Shown: positions 29,287-39,090, numbered from the stretch's first letter. The stretch is DNA of 64,000 nucleotides from Arthrobacter agilis (GCF_030816075.1 NZ_JAUSXO010000001.1:1984001-2048000), one strand, 5' to 3'. A program made the numbers and translations. Notes: generated from the letters alone by a model not told the origin.

Positions 29287-29913
29287 TCAGCTGAGCGCGT
29301 CGACGAGGTGTGGCAGCAGCGCCCGGAAGGCGATGCCCCGGTGGCTGATGGCGTTCTTCTCCCCCGGTGCAAGCTCCGCGCAGCTGCGGTCCAGCCCCTC
29401 GGGCACGAGGATCGGGTCGTAGCCGAAGCCCCCCGTCCCCCGGGGGGCGGTCAGCAGCGTTCCCCGCAGTTCCCCGCGCTCGGTGTGGCTTCCCGCCGGG
29501 GTGCCGGGACGCGCGAGCGCCGCGGCACAGACGAAGGCCGCGCCCCGCCGCTCGTCGGGGATGTCCGCGAGCTGCGCCAGGAGCAGTTCGAGGTTCGCGG
29601 CGTCGTCGCCGTGCCTGCCGGCCCACCGTGCCGAGAAGATGCCGGGGGCTCCCCCCAGCACGTCGACGGCGAGGCCGGAGTCGTCGGCGACGGCGAGCAG
29701 ACCCGTGGCCTGTGCCACCTGCTCGGCCTTGAGCAGCGCGTTCTCCTCGAAGGTCACGCCGCTCTCCACCACGTCCGGTGCACCCGCCGTCTCGGCGTCG
29801 ACGACCTGCGTGTCGACGTCGAGCCCGGGGACCTGGCCGCGGAGGAGCTCGCGCAGTTCACGCAGCTTGCCGGCATTGCGGGTGGCGAGGACGAGCCGGG
29901 GCGCGTCAGCCAC
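29287..29913 (-). CDS. rdgB: Non-canonical purine NTP pyrophosphatase (ITPase)
   Basis: A 208-residue RdgB/Ham1 protein that hydrolyses dITP and XTP to the monophosphates, cleansing the nucleotide pool. Motifs are [14 protein letters not shown] at the N-terminus, [30 protein letters not shown], and [13 protein letters not shown] followed by [12 protein letters not shown]. The GTG start overlaps the end of rph by eight bases, so rph and rdgB are coupled. Length is normal. Confidence 0.94.
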   Translation of the reverse strand: MADAPRLVLATRNAGKLRELRELLRGQVPGLDVDTQVVDAETAGAPDVVESGVTFEENALLKAEQVAQATGLLAVADDSGLAVDVLGGAPGIFSARWAGRHGDDAANLELLLAQLADIPDERRGAAFVCAAALARPGTPAGSHTERGELRGTLLTAPRGTGGFGYDPILVPEGLDRSCAELAPGEKNAISHRGIAFRALLPHLVDALS

Positions 29914-30697
29914 CGGAGGAGTCCCGAAGGGTGTCGATCTGGATCTGCGCGAGCTGCGCGGTGCCGAGGAGCGCGAGGTCCAGCAGGGCATCGAGCTCGG
30001 CGCGGTCGAACGGCGCCCCCTCGGCGGTGCCCTGCACCTCGACGAACTTGCCCGATCCGGTGACGACGACGTTCATGTCGGTCTCCGCGCGGACGTCCTC
30101 CACGTAGGGCAGGTCGAGCATGGGGACGCCGTCGATGATGCCTACGCTGATGGCCGCGACGGTGTCGGTGAGCGGGGATGCCGAGGCGGGGATGAGCTTC
30201 TTGTCCTTGGCGTACCGGATCGCGTCGGCGAGCGCCACATACGCACCGGTGATCGCGGCCGTCCGCGTTCCGCCGTCGGCCTGCAGCACGTCGCAGTCGA
30301 GGACGATCGTGTTCTCCCCCAGCGCCTTGGTGTCGATGATCGAGCGCAGCGAGCGGCCGATCAGCCGCGAGATCTCGTGCGTCCTGCCGCCGATCCTGCC
30401 CTTGACGGATTCCCGGTCCGAACGCGTGTTCGTGGCCCGCGGGAGCATCGCGTACTCGGCGGTGACCCAGCCCTTGCCCTCGCCCTTGAGCCAGCGGGGC
30501 ACACCGCTCGTCAGGCTCGCCGTGCACAGGACGCGTGTGTTCCCGAATTCGATGAGTGCCGAGCCCTCGGCCTGCTTGGACCAGCCGCGCGTGATGCTGA
30601 TGTTGCGCAGCTGGTCGGGCGTCCGGCCGTCCGCCCGCAGCACGGGGCTCCGGGTACTGGCGGCAGGCGGCACGGGCGTGGATTTCGGGGAGGTCAT
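29906..30697 (-). CDS. rph: Ribonuclease PH
   Basis: A 263-residue phosphorolytic 3'-5' exoribonuclease that trims tRNA 3' ends. It starts [14 protein letters not shown] and then shows [33 protein letters not shown], the substrate-binding [33 protein letters not shown] and [13 protein letters not shown]. The ATG lies seven bases behind TAGACT, so it has its own probable leaderless promoter inside the murI-MBL-rph-rdgB string. Confidence 0.95.
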   Translation of the reverse strand: MTSPKSTPVPPAASTRSPVLRADGRTPDQLRNISITRGWSKQAEGSALIEFGNTRVLCTASLTSGVPRWLKGEGKGWVTAEYAMLPRATNTRSDRESVKGRIGGRTHEISRLIGRSLRSIIDTKALGENTIVLDCDVLQADGGTRTAAITGAYVALADAIRYAKDKKLIPASASPLTDTVAAISVGIIDGVPMLDLPYVEDVRAETDMNVVVTGSGKFVEVQGTAEGAPFDRAELDALLDLALLGTAQLAQIQIDTLRDSSGG

Positions 30698-30704
30698 GAT
30701 TTCC

Positions 30705-30710
30705 AGTCTA
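30705..30710 (-). promoter_or_regulatory. -10 box of rph, leaderless arrangement
   Basis: TAGACT on the minus strand lies seven bases before the rph ATG, in the gap after the MBL gene. Confidence 0.5.
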
Positions 30711-30781
30711 GACGCGGGCGTGCAGGAGGGGTGCCCGTGATGCGGCGCCGCGGACACGAGCGGGCTCGTGTGCACCATGCG

Positions 30782-31579
30782 TCACACGGTGTAGGAGACT
30801 CCGGCGACAGCGACGGCGAGGTGGCCCTCGTAGCTCTCCCGGGCTTCGCTGACCGCGACGTTCGCATCGTTCCAGACCGGGAGATGGGTCAGCAGCAGTC
30901 GCTTGGCGGACGCGCGCGTCGCGACGTCGCCGGCACGCTTGCCCGTGAGGTGCACGCCGGTGATGGCGTCGTCGCGTCCCTCGTGGAAGGCGGCCTCGCA
31001 CAGGAAGACATCGGCGTCCCTGGCTGCATCCACCAGCCCGTCGCACGCGTCGGTGTCGCCCGAATAGGTGAGGACGTGCGGGCGGGAGGACCCCTCGCCG
31101 TCGGCCTCGGTCACCTCGATGCGCAGCGCGTAGGCCTCCTCGATGGGGTGCAGGACCCGGTAGGGCGTGATGGTGAACGGGCCCACCGAGACGGCCGAGC
31201 GGTCCTCCCACGAGCGGAAGTCGAAGTCCTCGTGCATCCCGGGGTCGGGGTCGAGGCCGTAGGCGCTGGCCATCCGGTCCGCCGTCGCCGCCGGCCCCCA
31301 GACGGGGATGCGGGGCAGCCCCCAGCCCGCTGGGTCCCAGTGGACGGCGACGTGGAGGCCGCAGAGGTCCATGCAGTGGTCGGGGTGCAGGTGGGACAGG
31401 AACACCGCGTCGATCTCCCGCAGGTCCATGTACCGCTGCAGGGCTCCGAGCGAGCCGTTGCCGAGGTCGAGGAGGATGCGCCAGCTGCGCCCCTCCCACT
31501 CGGCGGTCAGGAGGTAGCAGGACGCCGGGGACTGCGGGCCGGGGAAGGACCCGCTGCAGCCGACGATGGTGAGCTTCAT
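30782..31579 (-). CDS. MBL-fold metallohydrolase, RNase Z-like
   Basis: A 265-residue metallo-beta-lactamase fold protein. It begins [20 protein letters not shown] and has the metal motif [10 protein letters not shown], then [13 protein letters not shown] and a final histidine in LLTHLPVW. This is the RNase Z / phosphodiesterase-like branch. It overlaps murI by four bases (ATGA), as in many actinobacteria where this gene lies between murI and rph. The precise substrate (RNA end or cyclic phosphodiester) is not shown by sequence. Confidence 0.85.
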   Translation of the reverse strand: MKLTIVGCSGSFPGPQSPASCYLLTAEWEGRSWRILLDLGNGSLGALQRYMDLREIDAVFLSHLHPDHCMDLCGLHVAVHWDPAGWGLPRIPVWGPAATADRMASAYGLDPDPGMHEDFDFRSWEDRSAVSVGPFTITPYRVLHPIEEAYALRIEVTEADGEGSSRPHVLTYSGDTDACDGLVDAARDADVFLCEAAFHEGRDDAITGVHLTGKRAGDVATRASAKRLLLTHLPVWNDANVAVSEARESYEGHLAVAVAGVSYTV

Positions 31580-32484
31580 GCGGGCGGGAACCCGGCGGCG
31601 ATCATCTCGGGCGTGATGCGCGCGAGGCTGCCTGTCGGGTACTGGGCGGCTACGTGGTCGACGTGCTGGACACTGAGGACCTCGGGCCCGAGGAACCGGC
31701 GTGCGAGCACCTCGAAACTCGCGGCGTCGCCCGTGGCGATGAAGCGGTGTACGGCGGGCACCGCGTCGTCCCGCTCGAGGTCGTGCGAGACGAGGGCCCG
31801 GTACACGTCCTTCGCGGTCTCCTCCGCGCTGGAGACGAGGGTCACGGCGTCGCCCATGACGTAGGAGATGACGCCGGTCAGCAGGGGGTAGTGGGTGCAG
31901 CCGAGCACGAGCGTGTCGACTCCCGCGTCCTTGAGCGGTGCGAGGTACTCCTCGGCCGTCCTCAGCAGTGCCGGACCGCCGGTGATGCCGGCCTCCACGA
32001 ACTCGACGAACGCCGGGCAGGCCACGGAGGTGACCTCGAGGTGCGGGGCGGCCGCGAAGGTGTCGTCGTAGGCGCGGGACCCGACGGTCGCGCTGGTGCC
32101 GATGACGCCGATCCGGCCCGAGCGGGTGGACGCCACCGCGCGGCGTACGGCCGGCTGGATGACCTCGATCACGGGGATGCCGTAGCGGGCGGTGTAACGC
32201 TCCCGCGCGTCGCGGAGGACCGCGGCGGATGCCGAGTTGCAGGCGATGACGAGGAGTTTCACGCCGGAATCGACGAGTTCGTCCATCACCCCCAGCGCGT
32301 GCGCGCGTACCTGAGCGATCGGCAGAGGTCCGTAGGGACCGTTCGCCGTGTCGCCCACGTACATGATGGACTCGTGCGGAAGCTGGTCGATGACGGCTCG
32401 GGCGACCGTCAGTCCCCCGACGCCGGAGTCGAAGATGCCGATGGGCGCTTCGCTGCGGTCGGGGTTCGCTGGCTCTGGGCTCAT
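31576..32484 (-). CDS. murI: Glutamate racemase
   Basis: A 302-residue racemase that makes D-glutamate for peptidoglycan. Substrate and catalytic motifs are [26 protein letters not shown], the first catalytic cysteine in VIACNSASA and the second in [11 protein letters not shown]. Start ATG 32484 is preceded by CGGAGGATC, a good ribosome site; a TATTCT box lies just upstream. The frame extends ten codons further without support. It heads the MBL-containing string. Confidence 0.95.
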   Translation of the reverse strand: MSPEPANPDRSEAPIGIFDSGVGGLTVARAVIDQLPHESIMYVGDTANGPYGPLPIAQVRAHALGVMDELVDSGVKLLVIACNSASAAVLRDARERYTARYGIPVIEVIQPAVRRAVASTRSGRIGVIGTSATVGSRAYDDTFAAAPHLEVTSVACPAFVEFVEAGITGGPALLRTAEEYLAPLKDAGVDTLVLGCTHYPLLTGVISYVMGDAVTLVSSAEETAKDVYRALVSHDLERDDAVPAVHRFIATGDAASFEVLARRFLGPEVLSVQHVDHVAAQYPTGSLARITPEMIAAGFPPA

Positions 32485-32587
32485 GATCCTCCGAGAATAT
32501 GACGTGACGCCCACGAAAACTATTCACTGATCCGTGGGTTTTGTCACAGCCCGCCGTCGTCGGGGATGTGCCCGGCGCCGTCCCGCG

Positions 32588-33163
32588 TCAGCCTTGCAGC
32601 CGGGCGGCCTTCAGCATGGCCTGGACGAGGGACTCCTGGAGCCAGGTGATGAAGTTGTACACGAGCGCGAGGTAGGACTCGACGTCGTCCACGTCCTTCG
32701 AGTCCGCGATGTCGTGGAGCCGTTCGGCGTCCTCCTCGGTCTCGATGCTGAGGCGGTCCGCGAGCACCAGCCGGACGTCGTTGAGCGCCTGCGCGAGGAG
32801 GCGGGCCTGCTCGTCGGTGAGCGTGATGGGATTCGACTCGATCGCGAGGGCGCTGCTGCGCAGGGCACCCATCTTCTGCTCCCGCAGGGAGCGCTCGGTC
32901 AGGCGCCGGAAGGCGAGCGCCTCGTCGTCGTCCCCGCGGACGGCGTCGGGCAGCAGCCGCCGGACGGCCGAGTCGTCGGGGGCCGTCGACTCGGCATCCG
33001 CCCCGGACATGCCCACGATCGCGGCCAGCGGGTCCTCGCTGGGCCCCGTCTCGGGTTCGAGCATGGAGATGACGTCGTCGAGCAGGGCGCCGAGGAGGCG
33101 CGCCTCACCGGGCTCGAGCGCTCCGGTGATGCCGCGGCGCGTCGATTTGAAGGGTTTCGCCAT
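32588..33163 (-). CDS. DUF2017 family protein
   Basis: A 191-residue, largely helical protein of the DUF2017 family (MAKPFKSTRRG start, EPGEARLLGALLDDVISMLE, then an acidic linker and LTDEQARLLAQALNDVRLVL). Its function is unknown. In actinobacteria it is regularly found directly behind clpS, as here, with an eight-base gap, which hints at a link to Clp proteolysis or just co-expression. ATG 33163 is chosen over a frame extension into clpS. Confidence 0.85.
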   Translation of the reverse strand: MAKPFKSTRRGITGALEPGEARLLGALLDDVISMLEPETGPSEDPLAAIVGMSGADAESTAPDDSAVRRLLPDAVRGDDDEALAFRRLTERSLREQKMGALRSSALAIESNPITLTDEQARLLAQALNDVRLVLADRLSIETEEDAERLHDIADSKDVDDVESYLALVYNFITWLQESLVQAMLKAARLQG

Positions 33164-33171
33164 GGGAGGGC

Positions 33172-33480
33172 TTACTCGCTTCCGATTTTCTCGAAGGTGG
33201 CCCACAGCCCGTAGGAGTGCAGGGCGACGGTGTCCTGCTCCACCTTCTCGCGGCTGCCGGAGACGACGGCGGAGCGGCCCTGCTCGTGGACCTCGAGCAT
33301 CAGCGTGCGCGCCTTGGCCTCGCTGTAGCCGAAGTAGGTCTGGAAGACGTAGCTCACATAGCTCATGAGGTTCACGGGGTCGTTCCAGACCACCACGACC
33401 CAGGGCTGGTCCAGGTCGGTCTTCTCGGTGGTCCGCACCTCTTCCAGGGTGTCGGTGCCGGTTGCAAAGCCTACGGTCAT
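33172..33480 (-). CDS. clpS: ATP-dependent Clp protease adaptor
   Basis: A 102-residue adaptor that delivers N-degron substrates to ClpA/ClpC. The core VVVVWNDPVNLMSYVSYVFQ contains the residues that bind destabilising N-termini, followed by ARTLMLEVHEQGRSAVVSGS and the terminal VALHSYGLWATFE. The ATG has TAGAAT six bases upstream, so it probably makes a leaderless message. It is divergent from pncB and followed by DUF2017. Confidence 0.94.
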   Translation of the reverse strand: MTVGFATGTDTLEEVRTTEKTDLDQPWVVVVWNDPVNLMSYVSYVFQTYFGYSEAKARTLMLEVHEQGRSAVVSGSREKVEQDTVALHSYGLWATFEKIGSE

Positions 33481-33486
33481 CCCCTC

Positions 33487-33492
33487 ATTCTA
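33487..33492 (-). promoter_or_regulatory. -10 box of clpS, leaderless arrangement
   Basis: TAGAAT on the minus strand lies six bases before the clpS ATG. Confidence 0.55.
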
Positions 33493-33544
33493 GGTCGCCT
33501 CAACCTCCTCCGCTGGCCGGCTACTCACACCCCGGGCGCCCCGC

Positions 33545-33550
33545 TATCGT
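33545..33550 (+). promoter_or_regulatory. -10 box of pncB, leaderless arrangement
   Basis: TATCGT lies seven bases before GTG 33558. No copy of the nrtR palindrome is visible in this divergent gap. Confidence 0.45.
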
Positions 33551-33557
33551 TTTGAGG

Positions 33558-34931
33558 GTGACCAACGCCCCGACCACAGACCCGCCCGCCGCTGCCGGTG
33601 AGGTGCCGCCCACCGTGAACATGCCGAACAGCGCGCTCTTCACCGACCAGTACGAGCTGACGATGCTGCAGGCCTCGCTGCACTCGGGGGCGGCCCACCG
33701 CCGGTCGGTGTTCGAAGCCTTCGCACGGCGGCTTCCGGCGGGCCGGCGCTACGGCGTCGTCGCAGGGACGGGCCGCCTGCTGGAGGCCCTGGCCACCTTC
33801 CGGTTCGACGACGCGCAGCTCGCGTTCCTCAGCGACGCCGGGATCGTGGACGACACCACCCTCGCCTGGCTGGCGGATTTCCGTTTCACCGGCTCGATCT
33901 CGGGCTACGCGGAGGGTGAGGCCTACTTCCCGAACTCGCCGATCCTGACGGTGGAGTCCGCCTTCGCGGAGGCCTGCATCCTCGAGACGCTCATCCTCTC
34001 GATCCTCAACCACGACAGCGCGATCGCCTCCGCGGCGTCCCGCATGACCGGTGCGGCCGCCGGGCGCCCCTGCATCGAGATGGGATCCCGCCGCACGCAC
34101 GAGGAGGCCGCCGTCGCCGCCGCCCGGGCCGCGATCATCGGCGGTTTCGCGAGCACCTCCAACCTGGAGGCCGGCCGCAGGTACGGCCTGCCGACGGTCG
34201 GCACGGCCGCGCACTCCTTCACGCTCCTGCACGACTCCGAGCGTGCAGCGTTCGAGGCGCAGGTCGCCGCGCTCGGCCGGGGCACCTCGCTGCTGGTGGA
34301 CACCTACGACGTCGAGCAGGGCGTCCGCACCGCCGTGGAGGTGGCGGGCCCCGAGCTCGGTGCCGTGCGCCTGGATTCCGGTGACCTCGTCGCCCAGGCC
34401 CGCTGGGTGCGGGAGCTCCTCGACGACCTCGGGAACCACAGCACAAAGATCGTGGTGACCTCGGACCTCGACGAGTTCGCCATCGGCCTCCTCGCCTCGG
34501 CCCCGGTGGATTCCTACGGTGTCGGCACATCCCTCGTCACCGGCTCCGGCGCACCGACCGCCGGCATGGTCTACAAGCTCGTCAGCCGCCAGGACGACGA
34601 CGGCACCTTCATCTCCGTGGCCAAGGCGGCGAAGAACAAGGCATCGGTGGGCGGGCTGAAGCAGGCGATGCGCAGGCTCGACGAGCACGGGATCGCCCAG
34701 GTCGAGGTCGTCGGGATCGGGATCAGCCCCGCGAACGACGGCGACGACCGCCCGCTCGTCCAGCAGTTCGTGAAGGACGGCGTCGTCCTTCCGGGCTGGA
34801 CCGGTGCCGAGGCCGTCCACCGCGCCGCCGAGCGCCACACCCGGTCCGTCGCCGAGCTGCCCGGAGCCGTCCGGCGTCTGCAGCGCGGCGAACCCGTCAT
34901 CCCCACCGAGTACGAGGAGGCAGCATCATGA
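33558..34931 (+). CDS. pncB: Nicotinate phosphoribosyltransferase
   Basis: A 457-residue enzyme of NAD salvage that turns nicotinate and PRPP into nicotinate mononucleotide. Family landmarks are LFTDQYELTMLQASL at the N-terminus, the phosphohistidine/PRPP region around TVGTAAHSFTLLHDSERAAF, and VRLDSGDLVAQARWVRELLD. I take GTG 33558 (start VTNAPTTD); the frame runs 32 codons upstream across the promoter. It overlaps pncA by four bases, so nicotinamide deamidation and nicotinate use are coupled. Confidence 0.94.
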   Translation: MTNAPTTDPPAAAGEVPPTVNMPNSALFTDQYELTMLQASLHSGAAHRRSVFEAFARRLPAGRRYGVVAGTGRLLEALATFRFDDAQLAFLSDAGIVDDTTLAWLADFRFTGSISGYAEGEAYFPNSPILTVESAFAEACILETLILSILNHDSAIASAASRMTGAAAGRPCIEMGSRRTHEEAAVAAARAAIIGGFASTSNLEAGRRYGLPTVGTAAHSFTLLHDSERAAFEAQVAALGRGTSLLVDTYDVEQGVRTAVEVAGPELGAVRLDSGDLVAQARWVRELLDDLGNHSTKIVVTSDLDEFAIGLLASAPVDSYGVGTSLVTGSGAPTAGMVYKLVSRQDDDGTFISVAKAAKNKASVGGLKQAMRRLDEHGIAQVEVVGIGISPANDGDDRPLVQQFVKDGVVLPGWTGAEAVHRAAERHTRSVAELPGAVRRLQRGEPVIPTEYEEAAS

Positions 34932-35551
34932 CGCGCGCACTGATCATCGTGGACGTGCAGAACGACTTCTGCGAGGGCGGTTCGCTCGCCGTGCAGGGCG
35001 GCGCGCAGGTCGCGGCCGACATCAGCGACCATATCGACGGACAGGCCGGCACGTACGACTACATCGTCGCCACGCAGGACTGGCACATCGATCCGGGGGC
35101 GCATTTCTCCGAGGAGCCCGACTTCACGGACTCGTGGCCGGTCCACTGCGTCGCCGATACGAGGGGTTCCGAGTTCCACCGCGACCTCGACACCGAGAGC
35201 ATCGACGCCGTCTTCCGCAAGGGCCAGTTCGAGGCCGCCTACTCCGGGTTCGAGGGCGTCAAGGCACCCGACGACGAGGTGCCCACAGGCGAGCAGAAGC
35301 TCGGCGGCGGGGCAGCGGACAGCGACGAGGATCCGCTGACCCTCGACGACTGGCTGCAGGACCACGAGGTCGACGACGTCGTGATCGCCGGCCTCACCAC
35401 GGACTACTGTGTGCGGGCGACCGCCCTGGATGCGCTCCAGGCCGGGTACGGCGTGACGGTGATGGTGGACCTCGTCCGGGGCGTGCACGACGACAAGTCG
35501 GAGGCGGCGCTGGAGGAGCTGGAGGCGGCCGGCGTCGAGCTCGCCGGCTAG
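34928..35551 (+). CDS. pncA: Nicotinamidase
   Basis: A 207-residue isochorismatase-fold amidase that deamidates nicotinamide to nicotinate, the substrate of the preceding pncB. The catalytic aspartate is in LIIVDVQNDFCEGGSL, the lysine in VFRKGQFEAAYSGF, and the cysteine in GLTTDYCVRATA. The metal site DWHIDPGAHF and the VHCV segment are also present. The ATG overlaps the pncB stop. A strong bidirectional terminator follows seven bases after the stop. Confidence 0.94.
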   Translation: MTRALIIVDVQNDFCEGGSLAVQGGAQVAADISDHIDGQAGTYDYIVATQDWHIDPGAHFSEEPDFTDSWPVHCVADTRGSEFHRDLDTESIDAVFRKGQFEAAYSGFEGVKAPDDEVPTGEQKLGGGAADSDEDPLTLDDWLQDHEVDDVVIAGLTTDYCVRATALDALQAGYGVTVMVDLVRGVHDDKSEAALEELEAAGVELAG

Positions 35552-35557
35552 CCGGAA

Positions 35558-35598
35558 ACACGAAGGCCGGGCTGGTGCGACCAGCCCGGCCTTCGTGT
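35558..35598. terminator. Bidirectional terminator between pncA and the helicase gene
   Basis: Two perfectly complementary 19-base arms (ACACGAAGGCCGGGCTGGT and its complement) around loop gcg lie exactly between two convergent genes, seven bases after the pncA stop and twelve before the helicase stop. Confidence 0.9.
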
Positions 35599-35609
35599 GT
35601 CCACGGGTC

Positions 35610-37385
35610 CTACTTCTTGCCGATGAACCAGTCCTGCAGCTTCTGCAGGCGGCGCTGGAGCTGGTCCTCGTTGGCCTGCGCGACGGCGGGCCCGCCGCAC
35701 TGCCGGCGCAGCTCGGTGTGGACCTGGCCGTGCGGCATGCCGGTCCGGGCGGCCCAGGCGGAGACGTTCTTCGCCAGCTGGCCGCGCAGCTCGGTGAGCT
35801 GCCGGTGGTCCACGACCAGCGGCTCGGCGGGTGTCATTGCGTGTCTCGTCTTACGGCGGGACTGCTGCTCCTGCTGGCGCTGGCGCAGCAGCTGTCCCAC
35901 CTGGTCGGCGTCGAGCAGCCCGGGGATGCCGAGGAAGTCGAGCTCCTCCTCGCTGCCCATCTCACCACCGGTGCCGAACTCGCCGCCGTCGAACAGGACG
36001 CGGTCGAAGGACGCCTGCGATTCGAGGGCCTCGAACTTCTGCTTGGTGAGCGAATCGGACGCCTTGTCCTCGCGGTTGGCGGCCTCCATGAGCCCGTCCT
36101 CGAGACCGAACCCCTCGTCGTCCTTCTCGGGCCGGTCGAGGGCGTGGTCGCGTTCGAGTTCGAGCTGGTTGGCCAGCGCCATGAGGTTCGGTACGGAGGG
36201 CAGGAAGATCGACGCCGTCTCCCCGCGCCGCCGGGCACGCACGTAGCGGCCCACGGCCTGCGCGAAGAACAGCGGGGTGGCGGTCGAGGTGGCGTAGACG
36301 CCGACGGCGAGGCGCGGGACGTCGACGCCCTCCGACACCATGCGCACGGCGACCATCCACCGCTTCTCGCCGGCAGAGAACTCCTCGATCTTCGAGGAGG
36401 CCTTCGCGTCGTCGGACAGGATGACGGTCGGCGACTCCCCCGTGATGCGCTTGAGCTGGCCCGCGTACGCGCGGGCGTCGTCGTGGTCCGTCGCGATCAC
36501 GAGGCCACCGGCGTCGTGCACGGTGCGCCGTACCTCGGTGAGCCGCTTGTCGGCGGCGGCGAGGACGGCCGGGATCCACTCGCCGGCAGGGTTGAGCGCC
36601 GTCCGCCAGGCCTGCGCGGTGATGTCCTTGGTGACGGCCGCCTCGCCGAGCGATGCGGCCATCTCCTCGCCGCCGCTGGTACGCCAGCGCATCTGGCCGG
36701 AGTAGGCCATGAACATGACGGGGCGGACCACGTGGTCGCGGAGGGCCTGGCCGTAGCCGTAGGTGTAGTCGGCGCGGGAGCGGCGGATCCCGTCGCGGTC
36801 CTCGGCGTACTCGACGAACGGGATCGCCGCGGTGTCCGAGCGGAAGGGCGTACCGGTGAGTGCGAGGCGCCGGGCTGCGGGCTCGAAAGCCTCACGGATG
36901 CCGTCACCCCAGGAGAGCGCGTCACCGCCGTGGTGGATCTCGTCCAGGATCACGAGGGTGCGGGCGGCCTCCGTCTTCGCACGGTGCAGCATCGGCTTGC
37001 TGGCCACCTGCGCGTAGGTCACGGCGACGCCGATGAACGCTCCGCCATGACGGCCGTCCGCGTTCTTGAAGTTGGGGTCGATGGCGAGGCCGACCTTCGC
37101 GGCCGCATCCGCCCACTGGCGCTTCAGGTGGTCGGTCGGGGCGACGATCGTGACCCGGTTGACCACGCCGCGCTCGACGAGCTCCGTGGCCACGCGGAGG
37201 GCGAAGGTCGTCTTGCCTGCACCGGGGGTGGCCACCGCGAGGAAATCGCTCGGGGATTCCCGGAAATACTTCTCCAGCGCTTCGCTCTGCCACTGGCGCA
37301 GCTTGGGGGCGGTCCCCCAGGCGGCGCGCTCCGGATATGCGGGGGGCAGGGCTGCGCCGGCACCGAACAGGGTGTCACTACTCAC
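35610..37385 (-). CDS. DEAD/DEAH-box helicase
   Basis: A 591-residue superfamily 2 helicase. The Q-like region RQWQSEALEKYF is followed by Walker A ATPGAGKTT, motif II DEIHH, motif III-like LTGTPFRSD and motif VI QAVGRYVRARR. The first 400 residues form the two RecA-like domains. The C-terminal 190 residues are charged and helical, ending LQKLQDWFIGKK. The GTG start overlaps the upstream MFS gene stop by four bases. The role is probably DNA or RNA unwinding in repair; no nuclease domain is seen. Confidence 0.9.
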   Translation of the reverse strand: MSSDTLFGAGAALPPAYPERAAWGTAPKLRQWQSEALEKYFRESPSDFLAVATPGAGKTTFALRVATELVERGVVNRVTIVAPTDHLKRQWADAAAKVGLAIDPNFKNADGRHGGAFIGVAVTYAQVASKPMLHRAKTEAARTLVILDEIHHGGDALSWGDGIREAFEPAARRLALTGTPFRSDTAAIPFVEYAEDRDGIRRSRADYTYGYGQALRDHVVRPVMFMAYSGQMRWRTSGGEEMAASLGEAAVTKDITAQAWRTALNPAGEWIPAVLAAADKRLTEVRRTVHDAGGLVIATDHDDARAYAGQLKRITGESPTVILSDDAKASSKIEEFSAGEKRWMVAVRMVSEGVDVPRLAVGVYATSTATPLFFAQAVGRYVRARRRGETASIFLPSVPNLMALANQLELERDHALDRPEKDDEGFGLEDGLMEAANREDKASDSLTKQKFEALESQASFDRVLFDGGEFGTGGEMGSEEELDFLGIPGLLDADQVGQLLRQRQQEQQSRRKTRHAMTPAEPLVVDHRQLTELRGQLAKNVSAWAARTGMPHGQVHTELRRQCGGPAVAQANEDQLQRRLQKLQDWFIGKK

Positions 37386-38839
37386 GCCGGGACAGTACCT
37401 TCCATTGACTTGCTGGGGGTGAGACCGGAGCCGCCATCGGATGACCTGGCCCCTCTCAGACCCGAAACTATACCCGCTGCCGTGAACACCCACAGAGCCA
37501 GCCAGATCGCAACAAAGGTCGGCACATGCCCGGGATCCGCGGGGTCGTGCAGCAGCGCGAAGAGCGCACCGGCGCCCGCCGTGCCTGCCACGCCGCCGAG
37601 TTGATCGGAGATCTGCAGGGCGGCCGAGTTGCGCCCCTGCTCCGTGGGCGCGGAGAGCTTCAGCACCAGCACCGACGTGCTCGAGAGCGTCATCCCCATG
37701 GCGAATCCCGACAGACCCCACACAGCGGCCAGCACCCACAGCGGTGCCTCCACCGCCGTCGCGAGTGCGAACCCGCCGAGCGAGAGCGACAGGACGGAGG
37801 ACCCGGCGACCAGCAGCCACTGCCGGTCGAACGTGACGCGTGCCTGCACGAAGGAGCCGGCGCTCCAGCCGAGCGCCCCGGCGCTCAGGGTGAGGCCCGC
37901 CGTGCCCGGATCGATGTCCCGGGAGCTCACGAGCATCAGGGGGATGAAGGCCTCCGTGCCGAAGAACGCGACGTTCACGATGCCGCGGGTCGCGATGATG
38001 CTCGGCAGTCCGCGGGCGAGCACCAGGGCGCCCTTGGGCAGCAGTGGAGGCAGGACGAGGAGGGCGACGACGACGCCCGCGACGGTCAGGAGCACGAGGC
38101 CCGTCACGGTCCCGGCGTCCGGGTCCTGCGCGTCCGCGAGGCGGACGACGGCCCATTGCGCGGCGAAGACGCCCCCGGCCAGGGCGAACCCGCGCAGGAC
38201 GCGTCCCTTTGCCGGGCCGGCATCGGTCGCCTCGATGGGGCCGAGCCCCCTCGTCTTCGGCCACACGATGACGACGGCGGCGAGCACCACGGGGACGACG
38301 CCGAGGAACACCCAGCGCCACCCGAAGTTCTGGGTGACGAATCCGGCGACCACGGGGCCGATCAGCGCCGGGAGTACCCAGGCGGCGGCGAGCCAGCCGA
38401 ACACGACCGGCTGGGCCTTGTGCGGGAAGGACCGTCCGATGACGACATAGACCGCGACGATCATGGAGCCCCCACCGAGGCCGGATACGGCTCGGCCGAC
38501 CGTGACGAGCCAGAAGTCGGGGGCTGCTCCCGCCGCGAGGAGTCCCAGGATCATGAGGCCCAGCCCGACGGCGAGGGCGGGCCGGGGGCCCTTGCGGTCG
38601 CACCACGAACCGGCGACGACGGTGCCGAGCAGCGACGCCGTCAGATACATGGAGAACGCCAGCCCGTAGCTCGATTCGCCGTCGAGTTCCCTGGCTACGG
38701 ACGGCATCGCGGTGATGACGGCCATCGCCTCGAAGGCCGCGCAGGTGATGATGGCGAGGATGCCGATGGTGAGTGGGCGCAGCTCGGGCGACATCGCTCC
38801 GGCTGTCGTGGTCCCTGCCCTATTGGCGGTCTTGCTCAT
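37382..38839 (-). CDS. MFS transporter, drug-efflux type
   Basis: A 485-residue major facilitator with about fourteen hydrophobic segments. The loop 2-3 motif is GSWCDRKGPRPALAVG and helix 5 region is WVLPALIGPVVAGFV, the motif C pattern (antiporter) of drug exporters. The ATG follows AAGGTGAC. It overlaps the helicase gene by four bases, which suggests co-transcription but no obvious shared function. The substrate is not predictable. Confidence 0.87.
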   Translation of the reverse strand: MSKTANRAGTTTAGAMSPELRPLTIGILAIITCAAFEAMAVITAMPSVARELDGESSYGLAFSMYLTASLLGTVVAGSWCDRKGPRPALAVGLGLMILGLLAAGAAPDFWLVTVGRAVSGLGGGSMIVAVYVVIGRSFPHKAQPVVFGWLAAAWVLPALIGPVVAGFVTQNFGWRWVFLGVVPVVLAAVVIVWPKTRGLGPIEATDAGPAKGRVLRGFALAGGVFAAQWAVVRLADAQDPDAGTVTGLVLLTVAGVVVALLVLPPLLPKGALVLARGLPSIIATRGIVNVAFFGTEAFIPLMLVSSRDIDPGTAGLTLSAGALGWSAGSFVQARVTFDRQWLLVAGSSVLSLSLGGFALATAVEAPLWVLAAVWGLSGFAMGMTLSSTSVLVLKLSAPTEQGRNSAALQISDQLGGVAGTAGAGALFALLHDPADPGHVPTFVAIWLALWVFTAAGIVSGLRGARSSDGGSGLTPSKSMEGTVPA

Positions 38840-39044
38840 GTCACCTTGTGTTCTGCTGGGTAGCGGGCGGGCGCGTTCGAACCGCGGCTCCTGGATCGGC
38901 CGGTGCTGGTGGCGCTTCGTGAGGGTTGATCAGATCAGGAGCCGGGCACCTGCTCCTGCGGGATCGGGTGCTGCTGTCGGGGACGCGGCCCTTCGCCTAG
39001 TTGTCGGGCTGTGGCTTCCTGTGGGCCCTCGGGTTCCCCGCCGA
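38840..39044. other. Intergenic stretch between DUF3039 and the MFS gene
   Basis: No gene or clear terminator is seen. It is GC-rich and starts with the promoter region of the leftward MFS gene. Confidence 0.5.
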
Positions 39045-39090
39045 CCCTTCGGCTTGTCAGCCCTTCGGCTTGTCAGCCCTTGGGCTTGTC
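39045..39090. repeat. Three copies of a 16-bp unit over the end of the DUF3039 gene
   Basis: The unit CCCTTCGGCTTGTCAG occurs exactly at 39045 and 39061, and with changes at 39077. The first copy in transcription order encodes the last residues (DKPKG) and each exact copy repeats the stop-codon region downstream. Confidence 0.85.

Noticed and set aside
30782-32527. A 581-residue frame joining a Pro/Arg-rich part with the MBL protein
   Set aside because: The first part is an out-of-frame reading of murI. The MBL protein starts at 31579 with ATGA overlap.
35610-38606. A 998-residue helicase frame extending over the MFS gene
   Set aside because: The upstream 400 codons are antitypical shadow of the MFS permease; GTG 37385 overlapping the MFS stop fits operon structure.
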